A DNA stretch of 64,000 nt, taken from contig DLKC01000069.1 of the NCBI GenBank assembly GCA_002478885.1, positions 1 to 64,000 of the forward strand, given 5' to 3'. Below, piece by piece: positions 1-9,034 of the stretch; within the stretch, counting starts at the first letter, position 1, and every line of letters starts with the position of its first letter. The translations under genes were made by a program, and so were the position numbers. A model generated the notes under the pieces. It was given only the letters and a program-made list of their open reading frames with translations, did no database searches and was not told the origin of the DNA. This DNA comes from Chitinophagaceae bacterium UBA7600 (GTDB lineage Bacteria; Bacteroidota; Bacteroidia; Chitinophagales; Chitinophagaceae).

Positions 1-4
1 GCCT

Positions 5-45
5 GTTGCCACGCTCGTTTCAAAGTTCCCTTTTTATGGCATCAA
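5..45. repeat. Decayed left arm of the dispersed hairpin repeat
   Basis: The stretch TGTTGCCACGCTCG followed by a GTTCC and ATGGCA block matches the unit at about 18430-18477 over some 45 bases. It belongs to the divergent third type of left arm (TTGCCACGCTC in place of TTGCGTCGCAC). The window edge may cut it. The rest of 1-177 shows no gene. Confidence 0.5.
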
Positions 46-177
46 TAAATGCAGGAGAACAATAAAGATTCACGCCGATTGGGTATTTAGCAGAGTAATG
101 GCGATTGCTATTTAAGCACAGATATTTCTTTTGCGGATAATAAGCGTAAAAAAACTGCCCGGGCTTACGTTGCATTT

Positions 178-540
178 CTATTCTTTAATAAAACTTGCCC
201 CGTAATGAAAGCTGGTATCATTAACCACTCGCAAAGTATATTTCCCGTTTTCAAGATAAAGACCGGCAACAACATCGATAATATATAGATGTTGTTGATT
301 AATAGTTAAGTCATTCGCGAATGGATAGCGTATTACCTGTTGAAAAGTTTTATAACCAGTGCTTCCACCCGAATTGATGCTGCCAAAATCTGTCCCCATA
401 AAAGTGAAGTTGCTGAAATCTTCATCTGTTGCGTTTTCGACACGAACTAAAACTTCCTTATTTTTTTGGGAAGTGGTTTTACTGCATGCGACAAACAAAC
501 CTGCAACAGCAACTAACACAAGCAGAAAATTATTTCTCAT
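178..540 (-). CDS. Small hypothetical lipoprotein
   Basis: A 120-residue protein of unknown function. I chose the ATG at 540, 31 codons inside the longest open frame, because it starts directly at a lipoprotein signal peptide: MRNNF, a hydrophobic run, then the lipobox FVAC followed by SKTT. The upstream extension has no signal character. The mature part has no motif I recognise. It is divergently oriented to the metalloprotease gene at 780, with a repeat arm between them. Export and lipidation are inferred from the signal; the role is unknown. Confidence 0.7.
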   Translation of the reverse strand: MRNNFLLVLVAVAGLFVACSKTTSQKNKEVLVRVENATDEDFSNFTFMGTDFGSINSGGSTGYKTFQQVIRYPFANDLTINQQHLYIIDVVAGLYLENGKYTLRVVNDTSFHYGASFIKE

Positions 541-670
541 AATGTTTTTTTGGTACTGACAATTCTTTACATAAAAACGTTGTAATGTATCCTTTTTTTG
601 TTGAAAGTATAGCCCGGTACGATGAATGGTCACAAAGAATTGCTTCGGGCAAGCTCAGTTTAAAACTTAC

Positions 671-722
671 CGCTGAAGTGTGCGACGCAACAGGTGTTGA
701 AAACAATTACTGATGCAGGGCC
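671..722. repeat. Right arm of the dispersed hairpin repeat (solo)
   Basis: Carries AAGTGTGCGACGCAACAGG and ends in a GGGCCC-containing tail. It lies between the divergent genes at 540 and 780. No clear left partner is visible next to it. Confidence 0.7.
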
Positions 723-779
723 CATATTTTTTCTCTGCAAACATAAACAGTTGTAATTTGACAAGCTAAAATTCAAGCT

Positions 780-3197
780 ATGCATCGCATCATTCTATTG
801 CTTTTGTTACTACCTGTTTTTTCGTTTGCACAAAAGGCAAATTCCATTGAAGATAAGACAAGGAATATGCAGGCTTATCATGGGTACTTCGATTTTTACT
901 GGGATGATAGCGCGGGGAAAATCTGGTTACAGATCAATAGGCTTGATTCGGAATTTCTATACCAAACATCGTTGCCTTCAGGCCTTGGATCGAACGATGT
1001 TGGCCTCGATCGAGGCATAATGGGGCATTCTTATATTGTAAGGTTTGTTCGTATTGGCAATAAGGTGCTGCTTGTTGAATCAAATTATGGATATCGCGCT
1101 TTAACCGACAATGCGGCAGAAAGGAGAGCAGTGGAAGAGTCGTTTGCAAAGTCTGCCATTTGGGGTTTTACAGTTACGGCCGAAAGCAATGGAAATATTC
1201 TGGTAGATGCCACTTCTTTCCTGTTCAGGGATGCATTGCAGGTCACCAAAAAGCTTCGCCAGACAAAACAGGGCGAGTACGCACTTGATGAATCAAGAAG
1301 CGCGGTCTATTTACCGCGAACAAAAGATTTTCCATTAAATGCTGAAATTGAAACAACGGTAACTTTTGTAAATAAGGATGGTAACCCGGGTGATTACGTT
1401 AGTTCTGTTGCGCCGGTGGCAGACGCGATTACACTAAGAGTACATCACTCCTTTGTGCAGCTGCCTGATGATAGTTATAAGCCTCGGTTATACGATGCAA
1501 GAAGTGGATCGATAAATATGTCATTCTTTGATTATGCTTCGCCGGTTTCGGAACCGATTGAAAAATATTATATCATCAGGCACAGGCTGGAGAAGAAGGA
1601 TCCATCTGCGGCAAAAAGTGAAGCTGTAAAGCCAATTATTTATTATCTCGATAATGGCACGCCAGAGCCAATAAAAAGCGCCTTGCTTGAAGGTGCCGGT
1701 TGGTGGAATCAGGCTTTTGAATCTGCCGGTTATATAAATGCTTTCCAGGTAAGAGTGTTGCCCGATTCTGCCGACCCCATGGATTTGCGTTATAACATGA
1801 TCAACTGGGTGCACCGCTCAACAAGGGGCTGGTCATTCGGCGATGCTGTTATTGATCCACGTACGGGTGAAATTATCAAAGGCAATGTAACGCTTGGCTC
1901 ATTGCGGGTGAGGCAGGATTATCTTATTGCACAGGGTTTGCTCTCTCCATTTGAAGATGGCCAGCCAAAAGATGATAAAATGCTGCAGATGGCTTTGCAA
2001 AGGTTAAAGCAACTCGCCGCGCATGAGGTGGGACATACACTTGGGTTTATGCATAATTATATTGCCAGTAGTCAGAACAGGTCAAGTGTAATGGATTACC
2101 CGCACCCGCTAGTTTCGGTGGGGAGGAAAGGCGATCTCAGCTTTGATAACGCTTACACAAATGAAATTGGCGAATGGGATAAAGTAAGTGTGCAATTTGC
2201 TTATGATGATTTTTCTTCGAGTACAAATGAAGCGGCGGCGCTTGATAAAATTTTAACCGATGCTTCAAAAAAAGGGCTCACATTTATTTCAGACCGCGAT
2301 GCGAGAGACCCCGGTGGATTGCATCCCAACGCCCATTTGTGGGATAATGGAAAAGATCCTGTGAGTGGTTTAAGGGATGTGATGAAGGTAAGGGAAAAAG
2401 CATTGGACGATTTTGGTCAGAATAGTATTCGCAAATCGACTCCGATGGCTATGCTAGAAGACGTGCTTGTGCCTGTTTATTTATTCCATCGATATCAACT
2501 GGAGGCGACCACAAAAGTGGTAGGAGGAATGTATTATTCTTATGCCATCAAAGGCGACGGACAAGTGGTCACAAAAACGGTTTCGAAAGAAGAGCAGCAA
2601 AATGCACTCAACGCAATTGTTGATTGTATGGATCCAAAATTCCTGGTACTGCCTGAAAATATAGTGAAACTAATTCCGCCGCGGCCTGCAGGTTATGATT
2701 ACACAAGAGAATTGTTTAAGCATAGAACCGGGCTTGCTTTCGATCCCCTCGCTGCGGCAGAAACAGCAGCTGATATGCCTTTGTCGTTCCTGTTTAATAC
2801 AGCACGTTTAAACCGCATGTCAGAATATGAAGCTGCTTATAACGGACTGGGTGTCGATGAAATGATTAACACGCTTGTAAGCAAAACATGGAAGGCTGTA
2901 CGGCTCAAAGGAACAGAAGGCTTAATACAGGAACAGAACGAACAATTGCTGCTTACTTACCTGCTTGCTGTTTCCATCAGCGACAATGCGTCGTTTGCAA
3001 CAAAGGCACAGGTGCTTAAAGCAATTGATGACATAAAATCCTATGCTGCCGATCAGTTGAAGAATGCCGATGATAGTTATAAAGGTTATCTATTGCTCAC
3101 ACTCGATCGAATTCAGTCACCTGAAAAGGCAAAGCCAACGCAGCATGTGGAAATACCCCCCGGATCACCAATAGGTTGCGATATGGACGAAGAATAA
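780..3197 (+). CDS. Secreted zinc-dependent metalloprotease (DUF5117/DUF4953 type)
   Basis: An 805-residue exported metallopeptidase. A signal peptide occupies residues 1-18 (ending FSFAQ). The metzincin zinc motif HEVGHTLGFMHN starts at H415, giving zinc ligands H415, H419 and H425 and catalytic E416. The Met-turn SVMDYP follows, with M438. The long N-terminal part (about 40-300) and the C-terminal part after the catalytic region match the architecture of the large Bacteroidota family annotated with DUF5117 and DUF4953. It probably degrades protein in the periplasm or outside the cell; the substrate is unknown. It stands alone, with repeat arms on both sides. Confidence 0.88.
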   Translation: MHRIILLLLLLPVFSFAQKANSIEDKTRNMQAYHGYFDFYWDDSAGKIWLQINRLDSEFLYQTSLPSGLGSNDVGLDRGIMGHSYIVRFVRIGNKVLLVESNYGYRALTDNAAERRAVEESFAKSAIWGFTVTAESNGNILVDATSFLFRDALQVTKKLRQTKQGEYALDESRSAVYLPRTKDFPLNAEIETTVTFVNKDGNPGDYVSSVAPVADAITLRVHHSFVQLPDDSYKPRLYDARSGSINMSFFDYASPVSEPIEKYYIIRHRLEKKDPSAAKSEAVKPIIYYLDNGTPEPIKSALLEGAGWWNQAFESAGYINAFQVRVLPDSADPMDLRYNMINWVHRSTRGWSFGDAVIDPRTGEIIKGNVTLGSLRVRQDYLIAQGLLSPFEDGQPKDDKMLQMALQRLKQLAAHEVGHTLGFMHNYIASSQNRSSVMDYPHPLVSVGRKGDLSFDNAYTNEIGEWDKVSVQFAYDDFSSSTNEAAALDKILTDASKKGLTFISDRDARDPGGLHPNAHLWDNGKDPVSGLRDVMKVREKALDDFGQNSIRKSTPMAMLEDVLVPVYLFHRYQLEATTKVVGGMYYSYAIKGDGQVVTKTVSKEEQQNALNAIVDCMDPKFLVLPENIVKLIPPRPAGYDYTRELFKHRTGLAFDPLAAAETAADMPLSFLFNTARLNRMSEYEAAYNGLGVDEMINTLVSKTWKAVRLKGTEGLIQEQNEQLLLTYLLAVSISDNASFATKAQVLKAIDDIKSYAADQLKNADDSYKGYLLLTLDRIQSPEKAKPTQHVEIPPGSPIGCDMDEE

Positions 3198-3273
3198 ATT
3201 GTAAATACAGTTGAGTTGTTTTTATAGCTACTTCTGTAATTTTAAATAATGTTCAGTAGTAAATCTTACGATG

Positions 3274-3316
3274 CAGTGTGCGACGCAACGATGCTGATGC
3301 CTGCACCAGGCTGGTA
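3274..3316. repeat. Right arm of the dispersed hairpin repeat (solo)
   Basis: Contains CAGTGTGCGACGCAACGATG followed by a degraded CCAGGCTGG tail. It lies just upstream of the oxidoreductase gene at 3378. Confidence 0.7.
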
Positions 3317-3377
3317 ACAAAAAATTTATTATTTTAAAACCCGGTTTCCCCCACCGATAACGGGCAAAAATTGTTAT

Positions 3378-4685
3378 ATGAAACGCAGACATTTCCTGCA
3401 ACAAACCTCAACTTATGTAGCCGGTTCATTGCTGGCTCCATACATGCTTCGTGCTTCAAAAAAAATAGCGCCGTCAGATAAAATCCGCATTGCCGCAATT
3501 GGCATCAATGGCATGGGCTGGGCTGATCTTTCTGCCATGATAAAAAACCCGGAGGCAGATTGCGTGGCACTCTGCGATGTAGATAAAAACGTATTGGATA
3601 AACGTGTGGCGGAACTCGCCAAAAACAACATTAAAGTTGCGGCATACGGAGACTACCGTAAAATACTTGACGATAAAAATATCGATGCTGTGATCATTGG
3701 CACGCCCGATCACTGGCATTGTAAAATAATGGTTGATGCATGCGCAGCAGGCAAAGATGTTTATGTAGAGAAACCCGCAGGTAATTCCATTACCGAAGTA
3801 AATGTGATGAAGGCTGCCCAACAAAAATACAGTCGCGTGGTACAGGTAGGCCAATGGCAAAGAAGCCAGCAGCATTTTGCTGACGCCGTTGCTTTTGTTC
3901 ATTCAGGTAAACTGGGGCAGGTGCGTTTGGTGAAAGCATGGGCATACCAGGGTTGGATGAAATCAATCCCCGTAAAGCCAGACGGACCGCCGCCGGCAGG
4001 TGTTGATTATAAAACATGGCTTGGCCCTGCAAGAACAAGGCCGTTCAACGAAAACCGCTTTCATTTCAATTTCCGTTGGTTCTGGGATTATGCCGGCGGC
4101 TTGATGACTGACTGGGGAGTGCATCTCATCGACTACGCATTGCTGGGTTCACAAGCCACAGTGCCCGTAAGCATTATGGCAAGCGGGGGAAAATTTGCTT
4201 ATCCCGATGACGCGGAAGAAACGCCCGACACCTTAACAACCGTATACGATTTTGGAAAGTTCAATGTGCTCTGGGAGCATGCAACCGGCATTAATGGTGG
4301 TCCTTACGGGCGTGATCACGGTATTGCCTTTATAGGTAACAACGGAACATTGGTAGTTGACCGGGGCGGGTGGGAAGTGATGCCCGAAACGCAGGACGGC
4401 AAGCAAAAAATGGATGCAGTGTCGTTACAGAAAAGATCCGACAACGGTCTCGATCTGCATACCAAAAATTTTCTCGGGGTGGTTAAGTCGCGTAAAATGG
4501 AAGATCTTAAATGCAGCATTCACGAAGGCGCGCATGTTGCCACGGTTTGTCAAATGGGTAATATCGCCTACAAAACAGGAAAGAAAATCTATTGGGATGC
4601 TGCAAAAGAAAAATTTACTGATGCCGACGCCAATAAATTTCTCACAGCCGAATATCATAATGGCTATACCTTGCCGAGGGTTTAG
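3378..4685 (+). CDS. Gfo/Idh/MocA family oxidoreductase, exported
   Basis: A 435-residue NAD(P)-dependent sugar-type dehydrogenase. The N-terminus (MKRRHFLQQTS, then a hydrophobic stretch) looks like a Tat-type signal, usual for Bacteroidota periplasmic members. A Rossmann fold follows at about 38-160, with the family motif EKPAG (E131, K132) and then DWGVHLIDY (H249, D252), where the catalytic His/Asp usually lie. The next gene in the same orientation is a DUF1080 hydrolase. Such pairs are known to oxidise sugars at C3 and then cleave the 3-keto-glycoside. The exact substrate cannot be read from the sequence. Confidence 0.88.
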   Translation: MKRRHFLQQTSTYVAGSLLAPYMLRASKKIAPSDKIRIAAIGINGMGWADLSAMIKNPEADCVALCDVDKNVLDKRVAELAKNNIKVAAYGDYRKILDDKNIDAVIIGTPDHWHCKIMVDACAAGKDVYVEKPAGNSITEVNVMKAAQQKYSRVVQVGQWQRSQQHFADAVAFVHSGKLGQVRLVKAWAYQGWMKSIPVKPDGPPPAGVDYKTWLGPARTRPFNENRFHFNFRWFWDYAGGLMTDWGVHLIDYALLGSQATVPVSIMASGGKFAYPDDAEETPDTLTTVYDFGKFNVLWEHATGINGGPYGRDHGIAFIGNNGTLVVDRGGWEVMPETQDGKQKMDAVSLQKRSDNGLDLHTKNFLGVVKSRKMEDLKCSIHEGAHVATVCQMGNIAYKTGKKIYWDAAKEKFTDADANKFLTAEYHNGYTLPRV

Positions 4686-4692
4686 TTTCTTA

Positions 4693-4743
4693 TGGGCCCG
4701 GCAGCAACAAAAGTTTCAGCTTTCGTTGCGTCGCACTCTTCAG
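4693..4743. repeat. Left arm of the dispersed hairpin repeat (solo)
   Basis: Begins with GGGCCCGGC and carries the core TTGCGTCGCACTCTTCAGC. It sits between the oxidoreductase gene and the DUF1080 gene, so the pair is split by a repeat copy. Confidence 0.8.
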
Positions 4744-4828
4744 CGTTCGGATTAATTTGCAGCGTTGATAATCTGGAAATCTGTTACGCTGTCTCCAGCA
4801 TATTAATAAAAAAGATAAAAACTAAAAC

Positions 4829-5635
4829 ATGAAAAAGGGATTGTTCTTGCTATTCTCCGGCCTTGCTGCGATCAGTACACAGGCACAGGATACGACTAAA
4901 TTTATTATCGGCGAGCCGGCTGCCAACAAAACAATGAAGCATGAAGAAACAGAGTTTTATACACCTGTTCCCACAGTGGTAACACCGGGTAAGAATGCCG
5001 GCGACGCCCCAAGCGATGCGATCATTTTGTTTGATGGCAAAAATCTTGACAGCTGGTGCGGACAGGATGACCCAACAAAGCCGGCATTATGGACCGTGAG
5101 TGATGGTATGATCACTGTCAAGAAAGGAACGGGAAGCATTCGCACAAAACAATCTTTCACCGACTATCAGTTGCATATTGAATTTCGTATTCCCGAAGGC
5201 ATTCATGGGGAAGGGCAGGCAAGAGGCAACAGCGGCATCTTTCTCGCGAATACCGGTAAAGGCGATGCTGGTTATGAGTTGCAGGTGCTGGACAATTATA
5301 ACAACTCCACTTATGTAAACGGACAGGTGGGAAGCATTTACAAACAATCAATTCCACTGGCAAACCCAAGCAGAAAGCCCGGAGAATGGCAGGTGTATGA
5401 TGTTGCATGGACAGCTCCCCGTTTCAATAACGATGGAAGTTTAAAATCACCCGCAAAAGTTACAGTGTTCCTGAACGGGGTATTGGTGCAGAATAACTAT
5501 ATTTTAAAAGGTGTAACCGCATGGATTGGCTATCCTTATTATTCAGCACATGGAGCATGCCCGATCAAATTACAAGATCATGGCGATCCCAGCGAACCGA
5601 TCAGTTTTCGTAATATTTGGGTAAGGCCGCTCTAA
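4829..5635 (+). CDS. DUF1080 (3-keto-disaccharide hydrolase) family protein
   Basis: A 268-residue exported protein with a signal peptide at 1-19 (ending STQAQ). The domain begins around residue 65 with IILFDGKNLDSW, runs through FRIPEG and NSGIFL, and ends with the family-typical ISFRNIWVRPL. This is the concanavalin-like PF06439 fold, named for 3-keto-disaccharide hydrolase activity. It follows a Gfo/Idh/MocA dehydrogenase by 143 bp, so a two-step oxidation and cleavage of a glycoside is the likely role (inference). A strong bidirectional terminator follows. Confidence 0.88.
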   Translation: MKKGLFLLFSGLAAISTQAQDTTKFIIGEPAANKTMKHEETEFYTPVPTVVTPGKNAGDAPSDAIILFDGKNLDSWCGQDDPTKPALWTVSDGMITVKKGTGSIRTKQSFTDYQLHIEFRIPEGIHGEGQARGNSGIFLANTGKGDAGYELQVLDNYNNSTYVNGQVGSIYKQSIPLANPSRKPGEWQVYDVAWTAPRFNNDGSLKSPAKVTVFLNGVLVQNNYILKGVTAWIGYPYYSAHGACPIKLQDHGDPSEPISFRNIWVRPL

Positions 5636-5655
5636 ATTTTATAATGCATATTCAT

Positions 5656-5689
5656 AAAAAAGGCGCGTCGCGAAGCGGCGCGCCTTTTT
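5656..5689. terminator. Bidirectional rho-independent terminator
   Basis: AAAAAGGCGCG pairs perfectly with CGCGCCTTTTT around a CGC-GAA-GCG inner stem. It lies between the convergent ends of the DUF1080 gene and pyrF, with a T run on either strand. Confidence 0.9.
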
Positions 5690-5708
5690 GTTTTAAGATA
5701 TGCGTAAC

Positions 5709-6533
5709 CTATAGATATCCCATCATTTCATCATGGTATTCTTTCGCAATCTTCTCAGCGGTTGCTGCAAATTGTTCATCGGCAGAAGCATAAATAACGG
5801 CGCGGCTGGCATTCACCAACAAGCCGCAATCATTGTTTAATCCGTATTTACTTACATCTTCCAAACTGCCGCCTTGTGCGCCTACTCCAGGCACGAGTAA
5901 AAAATGATCCGGGATCATCTTTCTTATAACCACAAAGTCTGAAGCTTTGGTAGCGCCAACAACAAACATCAGGTTATTTGCTGTTCCCCATTCACAAACT
6001 CTTTCTATTACTCGCTGGTAAAGTAGTTCATATTGCGAAGGGGCCAGGCCATGGCCTGCAATAAACTGTTGCTGAAAATCTGCACTGCCTTTATTACTGG
6101 TCAATCCAAGCACGATAGTAAACTTATTATCGTATTCAAGGAACGGGCGTATACTGTCTTCCCCCATATATGGCGCTACTGTAATCGCGTCAAAGTTCAT
6201 CGTTTCAAAAAATGCCTTTGCATATTGTGAAGAAGTATTGCCTATATCACCTCGTTTTGCATCCGCGATCTTGAAATGGGTCGATGGAATGTAGTTGACG
6301 GTTTCTTCCATGGCCTGCCAGCCCTTTAAACCAAGCGCTTCATAAAATGCGGTGTTGATCTTATAAGAAACACAGTGATCTTTTGTGGCATCGATGATTG
6401 CTTTATTAAATTCAACAATGGCATTGGGATACGCTTGCAGGTAGGCCGGAATCTTTGTGATATCGGTATCAAGACCAACACACAGGTAGGTCTTTTTCTC
6501 TTTTATACTGCTTACAAGTTGCTGGCGGTTCAT
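5709..6533 (-). CDS. pyrF: Orotidine 5'-phosphate decarboxylase
   Basis: A 274-residue enzyme that decarboxylates OMP to UMP, the last step of pyrimidine synthesis. The active-site block DAKRGD is at residues 91-96 (catalytic K93). CVGLDTD lies near the N-terminus, VPGVGAQGG forms the phosphate loop, and ASRAVIYA lies near the end. Its length fits the longer type-2 PyrF subfamily. I chose the ATG at 6533: the frame stays open to 6647, but that extension runs toward a copy of the dispersed repeat and has no family similarity. Confidence 0.95.
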   Translation of the reverse strand: MNRQQLVSSIKEKKTYLCVGLDTDITKIPAYLQAYPNAIVEFNKAIIDATKDHCVSYKINTAFYEALGLKGWQAMEETVNYIPSTHFKIADAKRGDIGNTSSQYAKAFFETMNFDAITVAPYMGEDSIRPFLEYDNKFTIVLGLTSNKGSADFQQQFIAGHGLAPSQYELLYQRVIERVCEWGTANNLMFVVGATKASDFVVIRKMIPDHFLLVPGVGAQGGSLEDVSKYGLNNDCGLLVNASRAVIYASADEQFAATAEKIAKEYHDEMMGYL

Positions 6534-6606
6534 GGCGACGAAGGTAATAAGTTGTTGCTTATATGAGGGAGCGGCTGTTTTAAAAAGAGGCATAAGGGAC
6601 TGAACA

Positions 6607-6654
6607 TACAAGTGAGTGACACAAGGAACGATGCCACAAGTGCCCAAGCCGGCT
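6607..6654. repeat. Right arm of the dispersed hairpin repeat (GTGACACAA type)
   Basis: TACAAGTGAGTGACACAAGG, then AACGATGCCA and the AAGCCGGCTC tail. This is the second core variant (GAGTGACACAA instead of GTGCGACGCAA). It fills the gap between pyrF and kynU. Confidence 0.8.
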
Positions 6655-6666
6655 CAACATAAATGT

Positions 6667-7959
6667 TTATTTTGAAAGCACAGCTTCAACGATCTGGCCA
6701 AACTCCCAGATATCCATAAACCTGTTGTACAAAGGAACAGGCGCAACGCGGATAACATTCGGTTCGCGCCAATCGGCAACAACGCCGTGCTTGGTGAGTG
6801 CATCGAATGTTTCCCTCCCCCTCTGGTGCATAAGGATGGAAACCTGGCAACCGCGTTCATTTTCATTTGCAGGTGTTATTACTTCCGTCACCTCGCTGCC
6901 TTTATCGGCAATAATCTTATCGAGAATGAAACGAATATAAGCGGCAAGCATTTTTCTTTTTGCGTGAAGGCGATCCATGCCGGCCGCTTCGAATATGTCG
7001 AGCGATGCTTTATGTGCGGCAAGAATTAAGATAGGAGAGTTGCTCAATTGCCATGATTCGGCAGTTGGAATGGCATCAAAGCCTCTCGCCATTTTAAAAC
7101 GGGTGGTTTTGTTGTAACCCCACCACCCAGCGAACCTGGGCAGTTTTTTAAGCGATGTTTCTTTTACATATTTTTCATTGATGTAAATGCCGGAAATGCC
7201 GCCCGGGCTGCTGTTGAGGTATTTATAACTGCACCAGCATGCAAAATCTGCTTTCCAATCGTGCAGTCTTAACTCAACGTTGCCAATGGCATGTGCAAGG
7301 TCAAAGCCGGCGATAATACCTTCTTCATGCGCGGCTTTGGTAATAGCTTCCATATCGTAAAGCTGGCCCGTGTAATAGTTAATGCCGCCGAATAAAACCA
7401 GTGCTGTTTCACCACTGTGTTTTTTTATTGCATCTACGATGTCTGATGTATGCAGGTAATGTTCGCCTCTCTTTGGCTTTACTTCAATAATGGCATCATC
7501 AGGGTCAAGGCCGTGAAAGCGAACCTGCGATTCAAAGGCGTATTGATCTGAAGGAAATGCTTTCGCTTCGCAAATGATCTTGTAGCGTTTTTTCGTAGGT
7601 CTGTAAAAACTCACCATTAAAAGATGAAGGTTTACCGTAAGCGAATTCATGGCAACCACTTCATGTGGCAAAGCGCCAACGATGTTACACAATTGGCGGG
7701 TTAATATTTCATGATAAGTGACCCATGGATTTATTGCGTCGAAGTGGCCATCAACACCGAGCCTTGCCCAATCATCCAACTCCTGTTGCAAATATTGAAG
7801 CGTAGACTTTGGCTGCAATCCCAGTGAATTTCCGTTGAAATAAATACTTTCTTTTCCCTGGTGTTTTGGAATATAAAACTGCTCACGAAAATCTTTTAAG
7901 TCATCGGCGGCATCAAGCTTTTGTGCATAGCTGAAATTGTTCTCAAAATTTGTAATCAT
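6667..7959 (-). CDS. kynU: Kynureninase
   Basis: A 430-residue PLP enzyme that cleaves kynurenine or 3-hydroxykynurenine to (3-hydroxy)anthranilate and alanine in tryptophan catabolism or NAD synthesis. It opens with FREQFYIPKH and the substrate-site YFNGNSLGLQP. FDLAHAIGNV is the PLP aspartate region, and CSYKYLNSSPG holds the Schiff-base lysine, K246. Length and motifs match bacterial KynU throughout. The gene stands apart from other kynurenine-pathway genes, and repeat arms lie at both ends. Confidence 0.95.
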   Translation of the reverse strand: MITNFENNFSYAQKLDAADDLKDFREQFYIPKHQGKESIYFNGNSLGLQPKSTLQYLQQELDDWARLGVDGHFDAINPWVTYHEILTRQLCNIVGALPHEVVAMNSLTVNLHLLMVSFYRPTKKRYKIICEAKAFPSDQYAFESQVRFHGLDPDDAIIEVKPKRGEHYLHTSDIVDAIKKHSGETALVLFGGINYYTGQLYDMEAITKAAHEEGIIAGFDLAHAIGNVELRLHDWKADFACWCSYKYLNSSPGGISGIYINEKYVKETSLKKLPRFAGWWGYNKTTRFKMARGFDAIPTAESWQLSNSPILILAAHKASLDIFEAAGMDRLHAKRKMLAAYIRFILDKIIADKGSEVTEVITPANENERGCQVSILMHQRGRETFDALTKHGVVADWREPNVIRVAPVPLYNRFMDIWEFGQIVEAVLSK

Positions 7960-8070
7960 AAGATTGCTTTTATCGTTAGCGTTAATCTTTTTGAAACGTA
8001 AAGTTTGTTTTTTCCAGCTGTTTCACAACAAAATTAAATTGTTTGTAACAGTGAGCATGTTGTTTTTAGG

Positions 8071-8121
8071 AGCCAGACTTTTAAATAAAAATGAAGCTTC
8101 CGTTGCGTCGCACTCTTGTAC
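8071..8121. repeat. Left arm of the dispersed hairpin repeat (solo)
   Basis: AGCCAGACTT start, then CCGTTGCGTCGCACTCTTGT as core. It lies between kynU and the downstream end of the phosphodiesterase gene. Confidence 0.8.
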
Positions 8122-8137
8122 TGTAATGCAGGTGTCG

Positions 8138-9034
8138 TCAAAACAGGTTGGGGTAGTCGCTGATAATGCCATCCACGCCAATCTTTTGCAACCGTTGAAT
8201 TGTTGCTTTATCGTTCACCGTCCACGGAATGATTTTTATTCCCGCATCATGACATTGTTGTACGAGCAGCGGTGTTACTAAACTATAGTCCGGACTATAA
8301 ACATTTGGAATAAAACCAAGGTCTTTTAATTGTTGCGCAAAAGGCTTTTTATCTTCCAGCAGAAGCGCGGTTTTTATGCCGGGATAGGTTTTGTGTAAAT
8401 ATTGCAGTGTTCTTATGTCGAATGACTGAATAATTACCCATTGCTCCAGCCTTTTTTCTTTGATAACGTTTATCAGGAGGTCTACAAATACTGCTGGTTT
8501 TGGATGTTCATTGTCATCCCCGGTAACAGTTGATTTTGTCTCTATATTATAATAGACATTGCTGCGTTTTGTTGATAAAAGATGAGCGGTAACACTATCG
8601 ATCACGTCAGCCAGCAATGGTTTGTAAACAGGCATTTTTTGTTGCGAGGGGAAACGGGAATGAGGTTTCAATCCTACATCATATTTCCTGATATCATCAT
8701 AATTCATGTTGTAGAGCATCAGGCTCCTTTCATCAGACTCGGTCACTGTGTCTCCACCGGGCTTTGTAGTTATTTCGTGGTTGAAATAAGTGTCATGTGA
8801 TACAACTACTTTTCGGTCTTTAGAGATCACCACATCCATTTCAAGCGTTGTTACGCCAAGATCAACAGCTTTAACAAAAGCTGGTATGGTATTCTCCGGC
8901 ATCAGGCCCCGACAACCGCGGTGACCTTCCTTATCGAATGAGCTCTCGCCATCTATAGGAGAATATGCCGGATTTATATGCGGGCTGCATTGCATAAAAA
9001 GCATAAGTGCTGTTACGAATATTGGTGTTTTCAT
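8138..9034 (-). CDS. Glycerophosphodiester phosphodiesterase
   Basis: A 298-residue GDPD-family TIM-barrel enzyme that hydrolyses glycerophosphodiesters to glycerol 3-phosphate and an alcohol. Catalytic and metal motifs are clear: EGHRG with H38 and R39, PENT with E47, LEMD with E65 and D67, and SHD with H80. A short hydrophobic N-terminus ends in QC, so export or lipidation is likely, although the lipobox is not ideal. The ATG overlaps the stop of the upstream PaiB-like gene by 4 bp (ATGA), so the two are translationally coupled. Confidence 0.9.
   Translation of the reverse strand: MKTPIFVTALMLFMQCSPHINPAYSPIDGESSFDKEGHRGCRGLMPENTIPAFVKAVDLGVTTLEMDVVISKDRKVVVSHDTYFNHEITTKPGGDTVTESDERSLMLYNMNYDDIRKYDVGLKPHSRFPSQQKMPVYKPLLADVIDSVTAHLLSTKRSNVYYNIETKSTVTGDDNEHPKPAVFVDLLINVIKEKRLEQWVIIQSFDIRTLQYLHKTYPGIKTALLLEDKKPFAQQLKDLGFIPNVYSPDYSLVTPLLVQQCHDAGIKIIPWTVNDKATIQRLQKIGVDGIISDYPNLF

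Noticed and set aside
6534..6647. Longer N-terminus of PyrF
   Set aside because: The extension runs into a repeat copy and precedes the normal PyrF start MNRQQLV; family length fits the shorter form.
7937..8281. 114-codon plus-strand frame across the kynU start and a repeat arm
   Set aside because: It overlaps the kynU N-terminus, the repeat arm and the end of the phosphodiesterase gene; no family resemblance.
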